64,000 nucleotides of DNA from Methylocystis sp. (GCA_020252485.1 JADCCX010000012.1:62001-126000); one strand, 5' to 3'; numbered from the stretch's first letter, positions 46,077-54,566 are shown. The notes: generated by a model not told the origin, from the sequence alone. Made by a program: numbers and translations.

Positions 46077-46202
46077 TCAACCCTGGCGCGCCTTGAAGCG
46101 CTTCTGTGTCTTGTTGATGATGAAAACGCGGCCCTTGCGACGCACAAGCTGGTTATCGCGGTGGCGCTTCATCAGCGATTTCAAGGAGTTGCGGATTTTC
46201 AT
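46077..46202 (-). CDS. rpmJ: 50S ribosomal protein L36 (zinc-free type)
   Basis: The 41-residue protein [19 protein letters not shown]..., ending in [12 protein letters not shown], is L36 of the type that lacks the zinc-binding Cys/His set; in enterobacteria this form is called YkgO. It is the standard L36 of many alphaproteobacteria, encoded apart from the spc operon. The ATG at 46202 has a GGAACC leader. A terminator follows. Confidence 0.95.
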   Translation of the reverse strand: MKIRNSLKSLMKRHRDNQLVRRKGRVFIINKTQKRFKARQG

Positions 46203-46414
46203 AGCCGTGGTTCCGTAAACTAAAACACGCGCCGGCGGCGCGTTGATCTGAATTCTGTGGCTGCCTAAAAGCACAAACGGGCCGGGGCGGCAAGAGCCGC
46301 CGACGCCGGAATGCCCTGCGCTCCACGCAAGGGCTGCCCCATAACCCGCCATTAACCATAAGCCTTTACCCCTTGGTAAGGCCCTGCGCGGGCGTTGCAA
46401 GGCAGGTGTCGGGC

Positions 46415-47998
46415 GTGAAAGCCGGCAAGGTTCAGCTTTTGGGTCTCGCGATGCTTGCCGCATTGGCGCCGGTGGGATCGCAGCCGCTTGCGCAGAGCCC
46501 GCGCGAAGCCCTGGTTGAAGACCCGATCCTGCGCGTTGGCCGGACGGCGGGCGACGTGAGCCGGAATCCACCGCCGCGGCCTCGCCGCCAGGCGGAAGCC
46601 TCGCCCCCTTCCACGAACCGCTCCGGACGCCGGACGCCGGTCGGATCGGCCCCCGGCAAACGCGGCGCCACGCCGTCGGTCACCGCAGCGCCCGCCAATC
46701 CCGCCGACATCGCGCCAAGACCTCCCAGCCGCCCGGCGCAGCAGAATTTCCGGTCGCTGGAGCGACCCTTCAACTTCGCCGTGACGGCCCCGATCCTCGA
46801 CCAGATCGTCTTTCAGGGCCTGCCCCCCATCCTCCAGCGCAACACGAGCGCCCGCATCACGGATCCCTACGCCCCCCTCGGTCTGCGGGCCGGGAACCTG
46901 ACAGTGTATCCGAATGTCCAGGCGCTGGTCGGCTATGACACGAATCCCGAACGCACAACCCTGAAAAGCAAAGCCTCTCCCTTCGTGCGCACCGAGGCGG
47001 GGCTCAGCGTCCGCTCCGACTGGGCGGTGCATGAATTCAATGCCGACCTGCGCGGCGCCTACAACCGGTTCTTCCGGAACCCCACCGCCGACCGGCCAGA
47101 CGCCATCGGCCGCATCGGCCTCCGGCTCGACGCCAGCCGCGATACGGCGCTTGGCTTCGAGGCGCGGGGGATCATCGACAGCGAGACGCCCGGCAGCGCC
47201 AATCTGACATCGCGGGCCCAGGGCCGCCCCTTAACCTATCTCTACGGCGGCGCGGCCGGGGTGACGCAGCGTTTCAACCGCCTCGCCGTCTCGGCGCTGG
47301 GCAGCATCGACCGCTCGAACTACGACGACGCCGCGCTCGGCAACGGGATCGTGCTGTCGCAACGGGACCGGAATTACACGCAATACGGTCTGCTCCTGCG
47401 CAGCGGATACGAGATCACGCCCGGCTTCATCCCTTTTGCGGATGCGCTGATCAACACACGCCGCTACGATCTCACCTTCGACAACCAGGGTGTCCAGCGC
47501 GATTCGAACGGGGCGCAGCTGCGCGCCGGCGCCGCCTTCGAGGTGACAAGCCTGGTGACCGCCGAGCTCGCCGCCGGCTACGGGCTGCGCCGCTACGAAG
47601 ACCCGCGCCTGCGCAGCCTCAACGGACCCGTGGTGGATGGCGCGCTGAGCTGGTCCGTCTCGCCGCTGACCACGCTGCGGCTGCGCGGCTCGACCGAGTT
47701 CAATGAAACCACGCAGATCGGCTCTTCCGGCGCCGTGACGCGGCGGATCAGCGCCGAACTCAGCCACGCCTTCCTGCGCAATCTCACCTTCAACGTCGGC
47801 GGCACCTTCGCCCGAGCCGAATACAATGGCATCAATCGCATGGACGATACGCTGCGCGCCGCGCTGGGGGTGGATTACAGCCTGACCCGCAATCTCGTGC
47901 TGCGGGCGGCCTATACCTATGACCAGACGACCAGCAACCTGCCGGGCAACAATGTGACCGCCAATGTCTGGCTGTTCGGGGCGAGGTGGCAATGGTGA
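46415..47998 (+). CDS. Outer membrane beta-barrel protein (BBP2-like)
   Basis: About 527 residues: signal peptide ([22 protein letters not shown]), a Pro/Arg-rich linker to about residue 110, then a long series of alternating amphipathic strands ([33 protein letters not shown]) ending in a C-terminal aromatic WLFGARWQW, the usual barrel-end signal. It resembles the putative beta-barrel porin 2 family. I chose the GTG at 46415; a GTG at 46406 and a TTG at 46373 are in frame. Substrate and export partner are unknown. Confidence 0.83.
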   Translation: MKAGKVQLLGLAMLAALAPVGSQPLAQSPREALVEDPILRVGRTAGDVSRNPPPRPRRQAEASPPSTNRSGRRTPVGSAPGKRGATPSVTAAPANPADIAPRPPSRPAQQNFRSLERPFNFAVTAPILDQIVFQGLPPILQRNTSARITDPYAPLGLRAGNLTVYPNVQALVGYDTNPERTTLKSKASPFVRTEAGLSVRSDWAVHEFNADLRGAYNRFFRNPTADRPDAIGRIGLRLDASRDTALGFEARGIIDSETPGSANLTSRAQGRPLTYLYGGAAGVTQRFNRLAVSALGSIDRSNYDDAALGNGIVLSQRDRNYTQYGLLLRSGYEITPGFIPFADALINTRRYDLTFDNQGVQRDSNGAQLRAGAAFEVTSLVTAELAAGYGLRRYEDPRLRSLNGPVVDGALSWSVSPLTTLRLRGSTEFNETTQIGSSGAVTRRISAELSHAFLRNLTFNVGGTFARAEYNGINRMDDTLRAALGVDYSLTRNLVLRAAYTYDQTTSNLPGNNVTANVWLFGARWQW

Positions 47999-48064
47999 GG
48001 GCGGCTTCCTTCTCCTATCGGCCGACAGCGTAGCGGATCCGCCAAGGCAGCTCGCGGCCAAAGG

Positions 48065-48078
48065 TTGACGCACATCAA
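48065..48078. promoter_or_regulatory. FNR/FixK-type box upstream of the universal stress protein
   Basis: TTGAC-GCAC-ATCAA differs by one base from the consensus TTGAT-N4-ATCAA. If it is centred at -41.5, transcription would start near 48113, and a -10-like TACAAG lies at 48101-48106, exactly the expected spacing for a class II activated promoter. The gene start is at 48136. Confidence 0.7.
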
Positions 48079-48135
48079 CCCATCGGTCCGTTTAGCCCCC
48101 TACAAGGTGTTTGACGGTCGAGAAGCGAGCTTTGC

Positions 48136-48990
48136 ATGACGCAATCCAGATCACGAAACATCGCCAGCATTGCCTGCATCCTGCGGGCAGGCGAAACGCT
48201 GGCTGAGGCTGCGCTGCAGCAAGCGCTCAAACTGGCAGCGGCGCATGACGCGCATCTTGCCGTCACGATTGCGATCCAGCATCTGACGCAGCCCTACTCA
48301 CCTTTGTGGATGTCGCTGCCTGCGGGCCTGGTCACGGATATCAATGCAAAGAGCAAGGCCAAGGCGGCTGCGGCAGCCGATATCGCCCGGGACGCCGCAC
48401 GTATTGCCGCTGTCAACATCGACATCCAGGAGGTGATGGATCAGGGCGGTGAAGCTGCGGAAGCCGCAGTCCGCGCGGCGCGGTCGAGCGACCTGATCGT
48501 GGTGGACCAGCCGGATGCGGTCATGGATGGGAAAGCGGTGATTTTCGAGGAAGCGCTTTTCAGGTCAGGACGCCCTGTGCTCTTGGCGACGCCAAAGCGG
48601 GCGCCGATCCAGGATGTCAACAAGGCGATGGTTGCCTGGGACGGCACCAGCCATGCGGCCCGCGCTGCCGGAGATCTGATGAGCTTGTTTCCTCAGGTCA
48701 AGCACATCGACATTGTCTCGGTGCTCGGTGACAAAGACCTGTTGAGCGCCCAGCCTGGGGCGGATCTGGCGCGGCACCTTTCCCGCAAGGGCACGCATGT
48801 CAGCATCGTGGAACTGTCGCGCAGCGACGGACCGGTGGCTGAACTCCTTGACGGCTATGCAACGAAGGCGGGGGCTGACCTCATCGTCATGGGGGGATAC
48901 GGGCATTCCCGCCTGCGCCAGTTCGTGATGGGCGGCGTCACCAGCGAGATCATCCGGCATGCCGGCACGCCGCTGCTGATGTCCTACTGA
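48136..48990 (+). CDS. Universal stress protein (tandem UspA domains)
   Basis: The 284 residues comprise two Usp-type domains. The second retains the ATP-binding motif MGGYGHSRLRQFVMGGVTSE; the first is degenerate. Such proteins are typically induced by low oxygen, starvation or energy stress. The FNR/FixK-type box in front supports oxygen-linked control. Its neighbours are an outer membrane protein upstream and the accessory island downstream. Confidence 0.9.
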   Translation: MTQSRSRNIASIACILRAGETLAEAALQQALKLAAAHDAHLAVTIAIQHLTQPYSPLWMSLPAGLVTDINAKSKAKAAAAADIARDAARIAAVNIDIQEVMDQGGEAAEAAVRAARSSDLIVVDQPDAVMDGKAVIFEEALFRSGRPVLLATPKRAPIQDVNKAMVAWDGTSHAARAAGDLMSLFPQVKHIDIVSVLGDKDLLSAQPGADLARHLSRKGTHVSIVELSRSDGPVAELLDGYATKAGADLIVMGGYGHSRLRQFVMGGVTSEIIRHAGTPLLMSY

Positions 48991-49087
48991 CCGCAAACCG
49001 GGACCGTCGGCATTTGCTGCTGGCGTGGAGGCGCTATCCTCGGATGGCGGCCTCAGCGCATATCATTTGAACGGGGCTCGACGTACT

Positions 49088-49142
49088 CCACCCCGCCTTT
49101 GCCTCTAGCGTGAGCGCGGCATTCACCGCGTGGTGCGCAAAT
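49088..49142 (-). pseudogene. Degenerate copy of the bolA 3' end
   Basis: Read on the minus strand, this stretch encodes FAHHAVNAALTLEAKAG, which aligns with the end of intact BolA (VHRAVNAAL... then ...EAKAG) after loss of about 12 residues. The stop is changed from TGA to TGG. It is the first of three bolA tails between 49 and 56.5 kb. Confidence 0.6.
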
Positions 49143-49194
49143 TCCTGATTCTTTCTCGCTTCCCCTGCTTCAGAGAACGCTGCACGATGCTTTG

Positions 49195-49719
49195 ATGAAG
49201 ATCGAGACGCCGCGCATTCGGCTTCGCTTTTGGTTGGATTCTGATCGGGAGGCGTTTGCCGCCATGCACGCTGACGCCGACGTGATGCATGATCTTGGCG
49301 GGCCAATCGGCCAGAACGCAAGCAACATGAAGTTTGACCGCTACCTCCGGGCATGGCGGGAGCATGGTTTCGGTCGCTGGGCGGTCGAAACGCGCGATGG
49401 CGCTTTCCTGGGCTATGTGGGCGTGATGCCCTCGCGTTCCGGCCATCCCATCGGTCCGCATGCCGAGATCGGTTGGCGGCTGGTGCGGCCTGCATGGGGA
49501 CAGGGTTACGCCACCGAGGCTGCGCAAGCAGCGTTGACGGATGCCTTTTCACGCGCCGGGTTGGATGAAGTGCTTGCCTACACCGCTGGCGGCAATCTGC
49601 GGTCACAAGCCGTGATGGTCCGGCTGCACATGCAGCGCGACCCTTCCCGCGACTTCACCCTTGACCATGATGGCGTCAAGGCTTGGCGCGGCTTGGTCTG
49701 GGTAACGCGCAGGGGATAG
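49195..49719 (+). CDS. GNAT N-acetyltransferase (RimJ/RimL type)
   Basis: The 174-residue protein begins METPR-like (MKIETPRIRLRFWLDSDRE) and has the acetyl-CoA loop WGQGYATEAAQAALTDAF, as in RimJ/RimL-type acetyltransferases. The ATG at 49195 is preferred to a TTG just before it. A copy of its last 70 codons lies at 56.2 kb. Substrate unknown. First gene of the accessory mosaic. Confidence 0.85.
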   Translation: MKIETPRIRLRFWLDSDREAFAAMHADADVMHDLGGPIGQNASNMKFDRYLRAWREHGFGRWAVETRDGAFLGYVGVMPSRSGHPIGPHAEIGWRLVRPAWGQGYATEAAQAALTDAFSRAGLDEVLAYTAGGNLRSQAVMVRLHMQRDPSRDFTLDHDGVKAWRGLVWVTRRG

Positions 49720-49783
49720 GATAATCAGTCTGCACATGAGGTAGTCGCCAACATACACGACAAAGGCGGACTCTGGACTTCGA

Positions 49784-49795
49784 GTGTCATGACAC
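49784..49795. promoter_or_regulatory. 12-bp palindrome upstream of the GST gene
   Basis: GTGTCATGACAC is a perfect palindrome, with partly matching TTCGA flanks. It lies 79 bases before the ATG of the glutathione transferase gene and could be an operator. No matching regulator gene is adjacent. Confidence 0.4.
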
Positions 49796-49874
49796 TTCGA
49801 CATTGATCGTAGCTTCTCGTCTTGCCCCTGGGGTAGGGTGCCCATCCAGTTCATCGGCAGAAACGGAGCTAGAA

Positions 49875-50513
49875 ATGACTTTTGTGCTTCATGCTTCAGC
49901 AGGGTCCTGCTCGCTTGCCCCACATGTTGTACTTGAGGAGATTGGTAGGCCGTTTAAGCTCGAAATAATCTCTACAGATCGCGGGGAAGCGCGCACGCCG
50001 GAGTTCAAGCGAATCAATCCAAAGGGGCGCGTTCCGGTGCTCGTTGATGGAGAGTTTCAATTGACTGAGGCGCCGGCAATTCTGCTTCATCTCGCGCAGA
50101 CAGCGCCAGCGTTTAGTCTCATGCCCAGTGGTCAGGATGGACTCATTCGCGCCGTCGAATGGTTTAACTGGTTATCTGGCACTGTTCATGCGGTTGCGGT
50201 CCGCATGATCTGGCGAGCAGAGTACTTCACAGCAAGCGTCTCTCAAGTTGAGCCCATCAAATCAAAGGGCTTCGAGCATCTCAAAATGGCGTACGAGATG
50301 ATCAACGATCGGATGTCCGGAAGAACCTGGGTCGTTGGCGATGCCTACTCGGTTGTCGATCCATATCTCTTGGTCTTCTACAGGTGGGGGAACCGCATGA
50401 AGATCGACATGCAAGCCAGTTATCCGGCATGGAGTGAACACGCACACCGCTTGGCAGACCGGGCTGCAGTGAAGCGCGCGTTGACGACTGAGGGGATTTC
50501 GCTCTGGGAGTAG
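49875..50513 (+). CDS. Glutathione S-transferase
   Basis: The 212-residue protein has a thioredoxin-like N-terminal domain (ASAGSCSLAPHVVLEEIGRP with the Ser/Cys active-site region, NPKGRVPVL, and the LTEAPAILLHLA glutathione contact) and an all-helical C-terminal domain (VVGDAYSVVDPYLLVFYRWG). This fits a beta-class-like GST. Codon use is visibly more AT-rich than in flanking core genes, which suggests acquisition. GGAG precedes the ATG. Confidence 0.9.
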   Translation: MTFVLHASAGSCSLAPHVVLEEIGRPFKLEIISTDRGEARTPEFKRINPKGRVPVLVDGEFQLTEAPAILLHLAQTAPAFSLMPSGQDGLIRAVEWFNWLSGTVHAVAVRMIWRAEYFTASVSQVEPIKSKGFEHLKMAYEMINDRMSGRTWVVGDAYSVVDPYLLVFYRWGNRMKIDMQASYPAWSEHAHRLADRAAVKRALTTEGISLWE

Positions 50514-50579
50514 AAGCGGACCCTTCGGGGCCTGCCAAGAACCTCGCCACTGGGTCAGCAGTTCCCGTTGCATCAATCT

Positions 50580-50650
50580 TGCCTCGTAATACTCCCCGAT
50601 GCGCTCAACGCCTTGCCGAATGCAAAAGGGCGCAGAGAATTTGCGCCCCT
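50580..50650. repeat. Repeat block shared with 56427-56496
   Basis: About 70 bases containing GAATGCAAAAGGGCGC resemble the block that lies directly downstream of intact bolA at 56427-56496. Here the block abuts a brnA tail copy instead. Alignment by eye is gapped and about three-quarters identical. Confidence 0.5.
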
Positions 50651-50710
50651 TCACCCCGCCCTCCCCTGTGCCTCGATAGTGCGCCGCAGCACGGCGTTAA
50701 CTCGCCGTCT
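50651..50710 (-). pseudogene. Copy of the brnA 3' end
   Basis: These 60 bases match the end of the intact brnA gene at 51342-51401, with a 27-base identical run (CACCCCGCCCTCCCCTGTGC and onwards) and scattered changes after it. Both copies have the same orientation and bracket the dinJ-yafQ pair. Confidence 0.7.
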
Positions 50711-50720
50711 GATCCATCGA

Positions 50721-51002
50721 TCACAAGCCAAGCTCGCTGTGCGAGCCCATGCGGACCAGTTCCAGGTGTTCATCATCGGGCTTGCGATAGATGAGCACCA
50801 GGTCGGGACGGATATGGCAGTCCCGATGATCGCTCCAGTCGCCGGTCAGGGCATGATCGAAATTGCGGCGAGGCAGGGGTTGGTCAGCGGCAAGGAGGTT
50901 CACCACCTCCATCATAAGGGTGTCGAGCTTCTTTCCTAACCTGCCCGATTTCTCGCGGCGATAATCACGCTTGAAGCGGACGGTATACCTAACCGTCCGC
51001 AT
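50721..51002 (-). CDS. yafQ: YafQ-family mRNA interferase toxin (RelE superfamily)
   Basis: The 93-residue protein carries the YafQ pattern: TVRFKRDYRREKSGRLGKKL, PLPRRNFDHALTGDW, DHRDCHIRPDLVLIYR and the end RMGSHSELGL. The His, Asp and Arg residues of the cleavage site are present. YafQ cuts mRNA on the ribosome. Its start overlaps the antitoxin gene by 14 bases. Confidence 0.9.
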   Translation of the reverse strand: MRTVRYTVRFKRDYRREKSGRLGKKLDTLMMEVVNLLAADQPLPRRNFDHALTGDWSDHRDCHIRPDLVLIYRKPDDEHLELVRMGSHSELGL

Positions 51003-51252
51003 TCAGGCTCGCGAGCAAGGCGGAAGGCTTGCCTGCCGTCACCAGCTCACCACGCCGGGCAGCGCGCATCGCGGCCAGGGTTTCTGCATTTGGCGCCAGA
51101 GGCTCGAAGGGCAGGGCCTTGTCGGCGGCGACGCGCTTCAGCAGCATCCGAAAGGCGTCGGACAGGGAAAGGCCCATGGCGCCGAGCACAGCAGCGGCTT
51201 CGCTCTTGGTGGCCTCATCGATGCGGGCGCGGACAACGGCATTCTCGGTCAT
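50989..51252 (-). CDS. dinJ: DinJ/RelB-family antitoxin
   Basis: The 87-residue protein starts MTENAVVRARIDEATKSEAA and continues LGAMGLSLSDAFRMLLKRVA, the ribbon-helix-helix of DinJ/RelB antitoxins, with a C-terminal toxin-binding part. The ATG at 51252 is preferred over a TTG three codons earlier. It precedes yafQ and likely autoregulates through the inverted repeats just upstream. Confidence 0.9.
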   Translation of the reverse strand: MTENAVVRARIDEATKSEAAAVLGAMGLSLSDAFRMLLKRVAADKALPFEPLAPNAETLAAMRAARRGELVTAGKPSALLASLNADG

Positions 51253-51257
51253 AGCGA

Positions 51258-51283
51258 TCAACTCGGTTGAGCTACAATGTAGC
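51258..51283. promoter_or_regulatory. Candidate operator of dinJ-yafQ
   Basis: Two adjacent inverted repeats lie just before the dinJ start: TCAACtcgGTTGA (51258-51270) and GCTACAaTGTAGC (51271-51283). Placement next to the start codon is usual for antitoxin autoregulation. Confidence 0.5.
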
Positions 51284-51341
51284 CCAGAAATGGCTTGACT
51301 TCAAGGCCGATCCGCTCGCTTTTTCCCGAAACGACTGCGCC

Positions 51342-51683
51342 TCACCCCGCCCTCCCCTGTGCCTCGATATAGCGCCGCAGGACGGCGTTGATCCGGGTCT
51401 GGTAGCCCGCACCCTGTTCCTTGAACCAGGCGAGCACATCGGCATCGAGCCGGATGCCGACGGCAACCTTCGGCGAAAGGGGCGGCGCCGCTTTCGCCCA
51501 ATCGTCATCGCTCATGGGACGGGCATCCGGATCGGCCTCGGCGGCAGCCGCCACATCGGCGTCGGTCATAGCGTCAAGGCGCTTCCAGTCCGTCTTGCCT
51601 TCGAGAGGTTTCAACGCGCCATTATCCAGCCGCTGGTAAAGCTGCCCTTCCAGCATCACGGCGCGCGATTCAGAGCCTGACAT
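51342..51683 (-). CDS. brnA: BrnA-family antitoxin
   Basis: The 113-residue protein has the BrnA end region VAVGIRLDADVLAWFKEQGA followed by YQTRINAVLRRYIEAQGRAG, and an N-terminal part with KTDWKRLDAMTDADVAAAA. It overlaps brnT by 14 bases and is read after it. It resembles the 39.5 kb BrnA in layout, though the N-terminal halves differ clearly. Its 3' end is duplicated at 50651-50710. Confidence 0.88.
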   Translation of the reverse strand: MSGSESRAVMLEGQLYQRLDNGALKPLEGKTDWKRLDAMTDADVAAAAEADPDARPMSDDDWAKAAPPLSPKVAVGIRLDADVLAWFKEQGAGYQTRINAVLRRYIEAQGRAG

Positions 51684-51939
51684 AGCGTTGTTGCTCCCGA
51701 TGGTTGGCCTTGCGGGCGGAAATCAGCCAGATGACATCCTGGCGTTGGGTAAACGACACATGGCAGATGCGGCCATGAAGCCTGGCGAGCATGTTGTAAC
51801 GCGTTTCGCCGTAGTCAGCCCGCCGGTCTTCCACGATGACTTTCGTGGCATCGATAAACGCCGGAAAGACATCGGCGAAATCCAGCCCGTGTTTGGCAAG
51901 GTTGCTTTGACGCTTGCCCTCATCCCAGCCAAACTCCAT
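51670..51939 (-). CDS. brnT: BrnT-family toxin
   Basis: The 89-residue protein begins FGWDEGKRQSNLAKHGLDFA and ends with WLISARKANHREQQRYV, the standard BrnT start and end signatures. It is a probable RNase toxin. The overlapping brnA follows. Upstream lies a TTGTC/GACAA palindrome array. Confidence 0.9.
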   Translation of the reverse strand: MEFGWDEGKRQSNLAKHGLDFADVFPAFIDATKVIVEDRRADYGETRYNMLARLHGRICHVSFTQRQDVIWLISARKANHREQQRYVRL

Positions 51940-51955
51940 AGAGACAATCTGAATC

Positions 51956-51979
51956 TTGTCTAGACAAATGTCAAGACAA
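51956..51979. promoter_or_regulatory. Candidate operator of the second brnT-brnA pair
   Basis: A perfect 12-base palindrome TTGTCTAGACAA (51956-51967) is followed by TGTCAAGACAA (51969-51979), giving repeated TTGTC/GACAA half-sites about 17 bases upstream of the brnT ATG. BrnA family antitoxins repress their own promoters through such repeats. Confidence 0.6.
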
Positions 51980-51984
51980 CCCCC

Positions 51985-53214
51985 TTACCCCGCCTTCCCC
52001 GGAGGCTTCAGAACCAGGATCGCAGCAAAAGCCAGCATCGCCAGGATGCCGCAGATCAATATCGCGGTGTCAACGCTGAATTGGGTCATGGCCAGAGCGA
52101 ACAGGAAGGGGCTGGCTGCATTGGCGACAAATCTGATCCCGGTGATCCGGCCGACAAGCGTTGCATAGCCTTTGGTCCCGAAGAGCTGCAACGGGATGGT
52201 GGCGCGCGCGATGGTGAAAAGGCCTTGCGCGGCCCCGTAGAGCGCCGCGAAGAGAACGGCGGTGACGACCGTACCCGGCGTCGCCAGCAACAGCGCTATG
52301 CCGACGGCCAGCGCCCCCAGAGCCACCCGCCCTGTCATGAGCGGATCGATCCGATGCCCGCCGACGAATTCGAGCAACCGCGCGAGCACTTGTGCGGGAC
52401 CCATCACCATGGCGATCAAGGCTGCGGCTTCCGCCGTAAACCCTTCGTTCTGGATGATGCGCAGCATATGGACCGGAAAGGCCGAATACACCAACCCGGA
52501 AACGACAACCGCCGCAGTGTAGAACACCAGCGCACGACGCCGATGCAGCCCTGTCAGGCTGAGCGGCTCGTCAGCGCGGGGTTCATGGTCGTTCTCCGGG
52601 AGAACCCGTTTCGGAGCGGCGCGCCGCAGCACAGCGAAATGCAGCGGCGCGCAAATCAGAAGGTGGACACCCGCAAAAATCATCAGCGTCCAGCGCCAAT
52701 CGAATGTGGTCAGCATCCATTGCGTCAATGGCCAGAAGATCGTCGAGGCGAAGCCGGCCATCAGCGTGACGGCGGTGATGCGCCTTCTGGCATCGTGGCC
52801 GTAAATCTGTATCAGACCAGCGAAAGCCGCCTCGTAGACGACGAGACAGGTCGCGCCCTCCGCCAGAACGATGGCGACGGCAAAGAGCCAAAGGTTCGGC
52901 GAAAGCGCGCAGGCGACAAGCGCAAGCGCCGCCAGGACTGATCCAGATGTCATCACAACGCGCGCGCCGCGCCGGTCGAGCTGGCTGCCAACGAGCGGGG
53001 CGACAACCCCGCCAAGCAGCAATCCGATTGTGAATGCGCCGAAGAACCAATCGAGGCTGACGCCAAACTCGCGCGAAATTGCCGGCGCGAGCACTCCGTA
53101 CGCGTAGTAGAGCGTGCCATAGCCGATTGTCTGTGTCAGGCCCAGCCCAAGAACGGCCGGCTCGTTGAAGCCTGCGATAATTGAAGGTTTCGGGAGCCTT
53201 GGGTTTATTGTCAT
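51985..53214 (-). CDS. MFS transporter
   Basis: The 409-residue protein has twelve predicted helices and MFS loop features (PLVGSQLDRRGARVVMTSGS; FGTKGYATLVGRITGIRF). It resembles monocarboxylate-type or general MFS carriers; the substrate is unclear. The ATG at 53214 (MTINPRLPKPS) has GAGAAA upstream. It is divergent from the nitrilase-family gene, so the two may handle one substrate. Confidence 0.87.
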   Translation of the reverse strand: MTINPRLPKPSIIAGFNEPAVLGLGLTQTIGYGTLYYAYGVLAPAISREFGVSLDWFFGAFTIGLLLGGVVAPLVGSQLDRRGARVVMTSGSVLAALALVACALSPNLWLFAVAIVLAEGATCLVVYEAAFAGLIQIYGHDARRRITAVTLMAGFASTIFWPLTQWMLTTFDWRWTLMIFAGVHLLICAPLHFAVLRRAAPKRVLPENDHEPRADEPLSLTGLHRRRALVFYTAAVVVSGLVYSAFPVHMLRIIQNEGFTAEAAALIAMVMGPAQVLARLLEFVGGHRIDPLMTGRVALGALAVGIALLLATPGTVVTAVLFAALYGAAQGLFTIARATIPLQLFGTKGYATLVGRITGIRFVANAASPFLFALAMTQFSVDTAILICGILAMLAFAAILVLKPPGKAG

Positions 53215-53328
53215 TGCGTTTCTCGCAAGTATGGACCCCGAATGACAATTTGGTGACTGATCTGGCGGGAGCACCGCCGGTTTCGCCATGGGCCTTCTGG
53301 AAACTCGGGCGATTTCGCGCCATGAACT

Positions 53329-53403
53329 TCACCCCGCCTTCGCCTCGATCGCCAGGGCATGCAGGCCGCGGGCGAAAGCATCGGCCAGCGGGGCGTTCAC
53401 CCT
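53329..53403 (-). pseudogene. Copy of the bolA 3' end
   Basis: On the minus strand this encodes NAPLADAFARGLHALAIEAKAG with the TGA stop, almost the end of intact BolA at 56497-56571. The two 75-base copies are in the same orientation and roughly 90 percent identical by eye. There is no upstream bolA body here. Confidence 0.75.
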
Positions 53404-53449
53404 TGGCAGCCAATGTTGTTGGCTATGGCGAATGCAGGTAGCTTGGGCC

Positions 53450-54286
53450 ATGCCCGGTATCGTCCTCGCCACCGAATCGAGCCTCATTACGCCCAATGTG
53501 CAGACCAACGGTGCGCATATCCGCGAAATGATGGCCGATGCACGGGCCGAAGGCGCGCAGATTGTCCATTTCCCGGAAGGCGCATTGTCAGGATACGCCA
53601 AGAGCGAGGTCTTGGCCTGGCAGGGTGTCGATTGGGAATTGGTCCGCTCGGAAATCGGCCTGATCGTTGAAACCGCGAAAACTCTGGGCCTGTGGGTCGT
53701 TCTGGGGTGCAACCATCCGCTGAGTGCGCCCAACCTTCCGCACAACAGCCTCTACGTCATTTCGGACACCGGCGAACTTGTTAACCGCTACGATAAGCGT
53801 CTGTGCTCGCACACCGAGATCAATGCTTGGTATAGTCCCGGAACATCTCCGGTTGTCATTGGCGTCGATGGCTGCCGCTTCGGCTTGGCGTTGTGCATTG
53901 AGGCGCAATTCCCGGAAGTTTTCATGGAATATGGCCGCCTCGGCGCTGATGCCGTTCTGCTGTCGGCCTATACGCAAGACCCCGTTTTTCATGTGCTTGC
54001 GCAAGCCCATGCCGCCGCCAGCAATTTGTGGGTGAGTGTCTCAACGCCAGCGCAATGTACGACCAGCTTGCCAGTCGCGGTATTCGCGCCCGATGGCTCG
54101 CTTGCGGGCAGAGGCGCCAGCGCCGGCGTCCCATCCTTCATCACAACGGTGCTCGATAGAGACGATGAGAGATATGGGATCGCCCTCAAAAAAGCTCGGC
54201 CCTGGCGGGTGCTCGCACGGAAAGGCGATATCTATTCCCTGTGCAGAGTGGAAGACGAGCGGAGCAAGAACAGGCGTGCGCTATAG
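53450..54286 (+). CDS. Carbon-nitrogen hydrolase (nitrilase superfamily)
   Basis: The 278-residue enzyme has the Glu-Lys-Cys triad of the nitrilase superfamily: Glu in HFPEGALSGY, Lys in YDKRLCSH and Cys in ALCIEAQFPEVF. It would hydrolyse a nitrile, amide or carbamoyl group; the branch cannot be fixed. An ATG at 53432 is an alternative start. It lies between a bolA tail copy and a small secreted ORF, within the accessory mosaic. Confidence 0.87.
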   Translation: MPGIVLATESSLITPNVQTNGAHIREMMADARAEGAQIVHFPEGALSGYAKSEVLAWQGVDWELVRSEIGLIVETAKTLGLWVVLGCNHPLSAPNLPHNSLYVISDTGELVNRYDKRLCSHTEINAWYSPGTSPVVIGVDGCRFGLALCIEAQFPEVFMEYGRLGADAVLLSAYTQDPVFHVLAQAHAAASNLWVSVSTPAQCTTSLPVAVFAPDGSLAGRGASAGVPSFITTVLDRDDERYGIALKKARPWRVLARKGDIYSLCRVEDERSKNRRAL

Positions 54287-54398
54287 CGTTTTATTATCGT
54301 TAATTTATGCATGGGCCTTACGACGCCACCTATTGCCTTGATATTTCTACGATGCCCCAGGATACTGATTTGTCAGTTGACCGTCGAAATAGCCGGTT

Positions 54399-54566
54399 AT
54401 GCAATTGATGCCTGAATTGAGTGTAGTCTTCTGCGGCTTGATCGGACTGCTATCCAGCTCGGCATTCGCTCAGCAAATTCCGGGACGAGACGAGTCTGGT
54501 GGTAATGTGGCCACTCCAATCATGACCCCAGGCCATCCGGAACCATCTAAATGGCCGCAGCTGTAG
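54399..54566 (+). CDS. Small putative secreted protein (55 residues)
   Basis: The frame from the ATG at 54399 (a second in-frame ATG at 54408) encodes a hydrophobic stretch VVFCGLIGLLSSSAFAQQ with a plausible signal peptidase site after FAQ or AFA, then about 30 polar residues rich in Pro and Gly, ending WPQL. It overlaps the acyltransferase start by 16 bases. Codon use is AT-rich. I do not recognise a family. Confidence 0.5.
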   Translation: MQLMPELSVVFCGLIGLLSSSAFAQQIPGRDESGGNVATPIMTPGHPEPSKWPQL

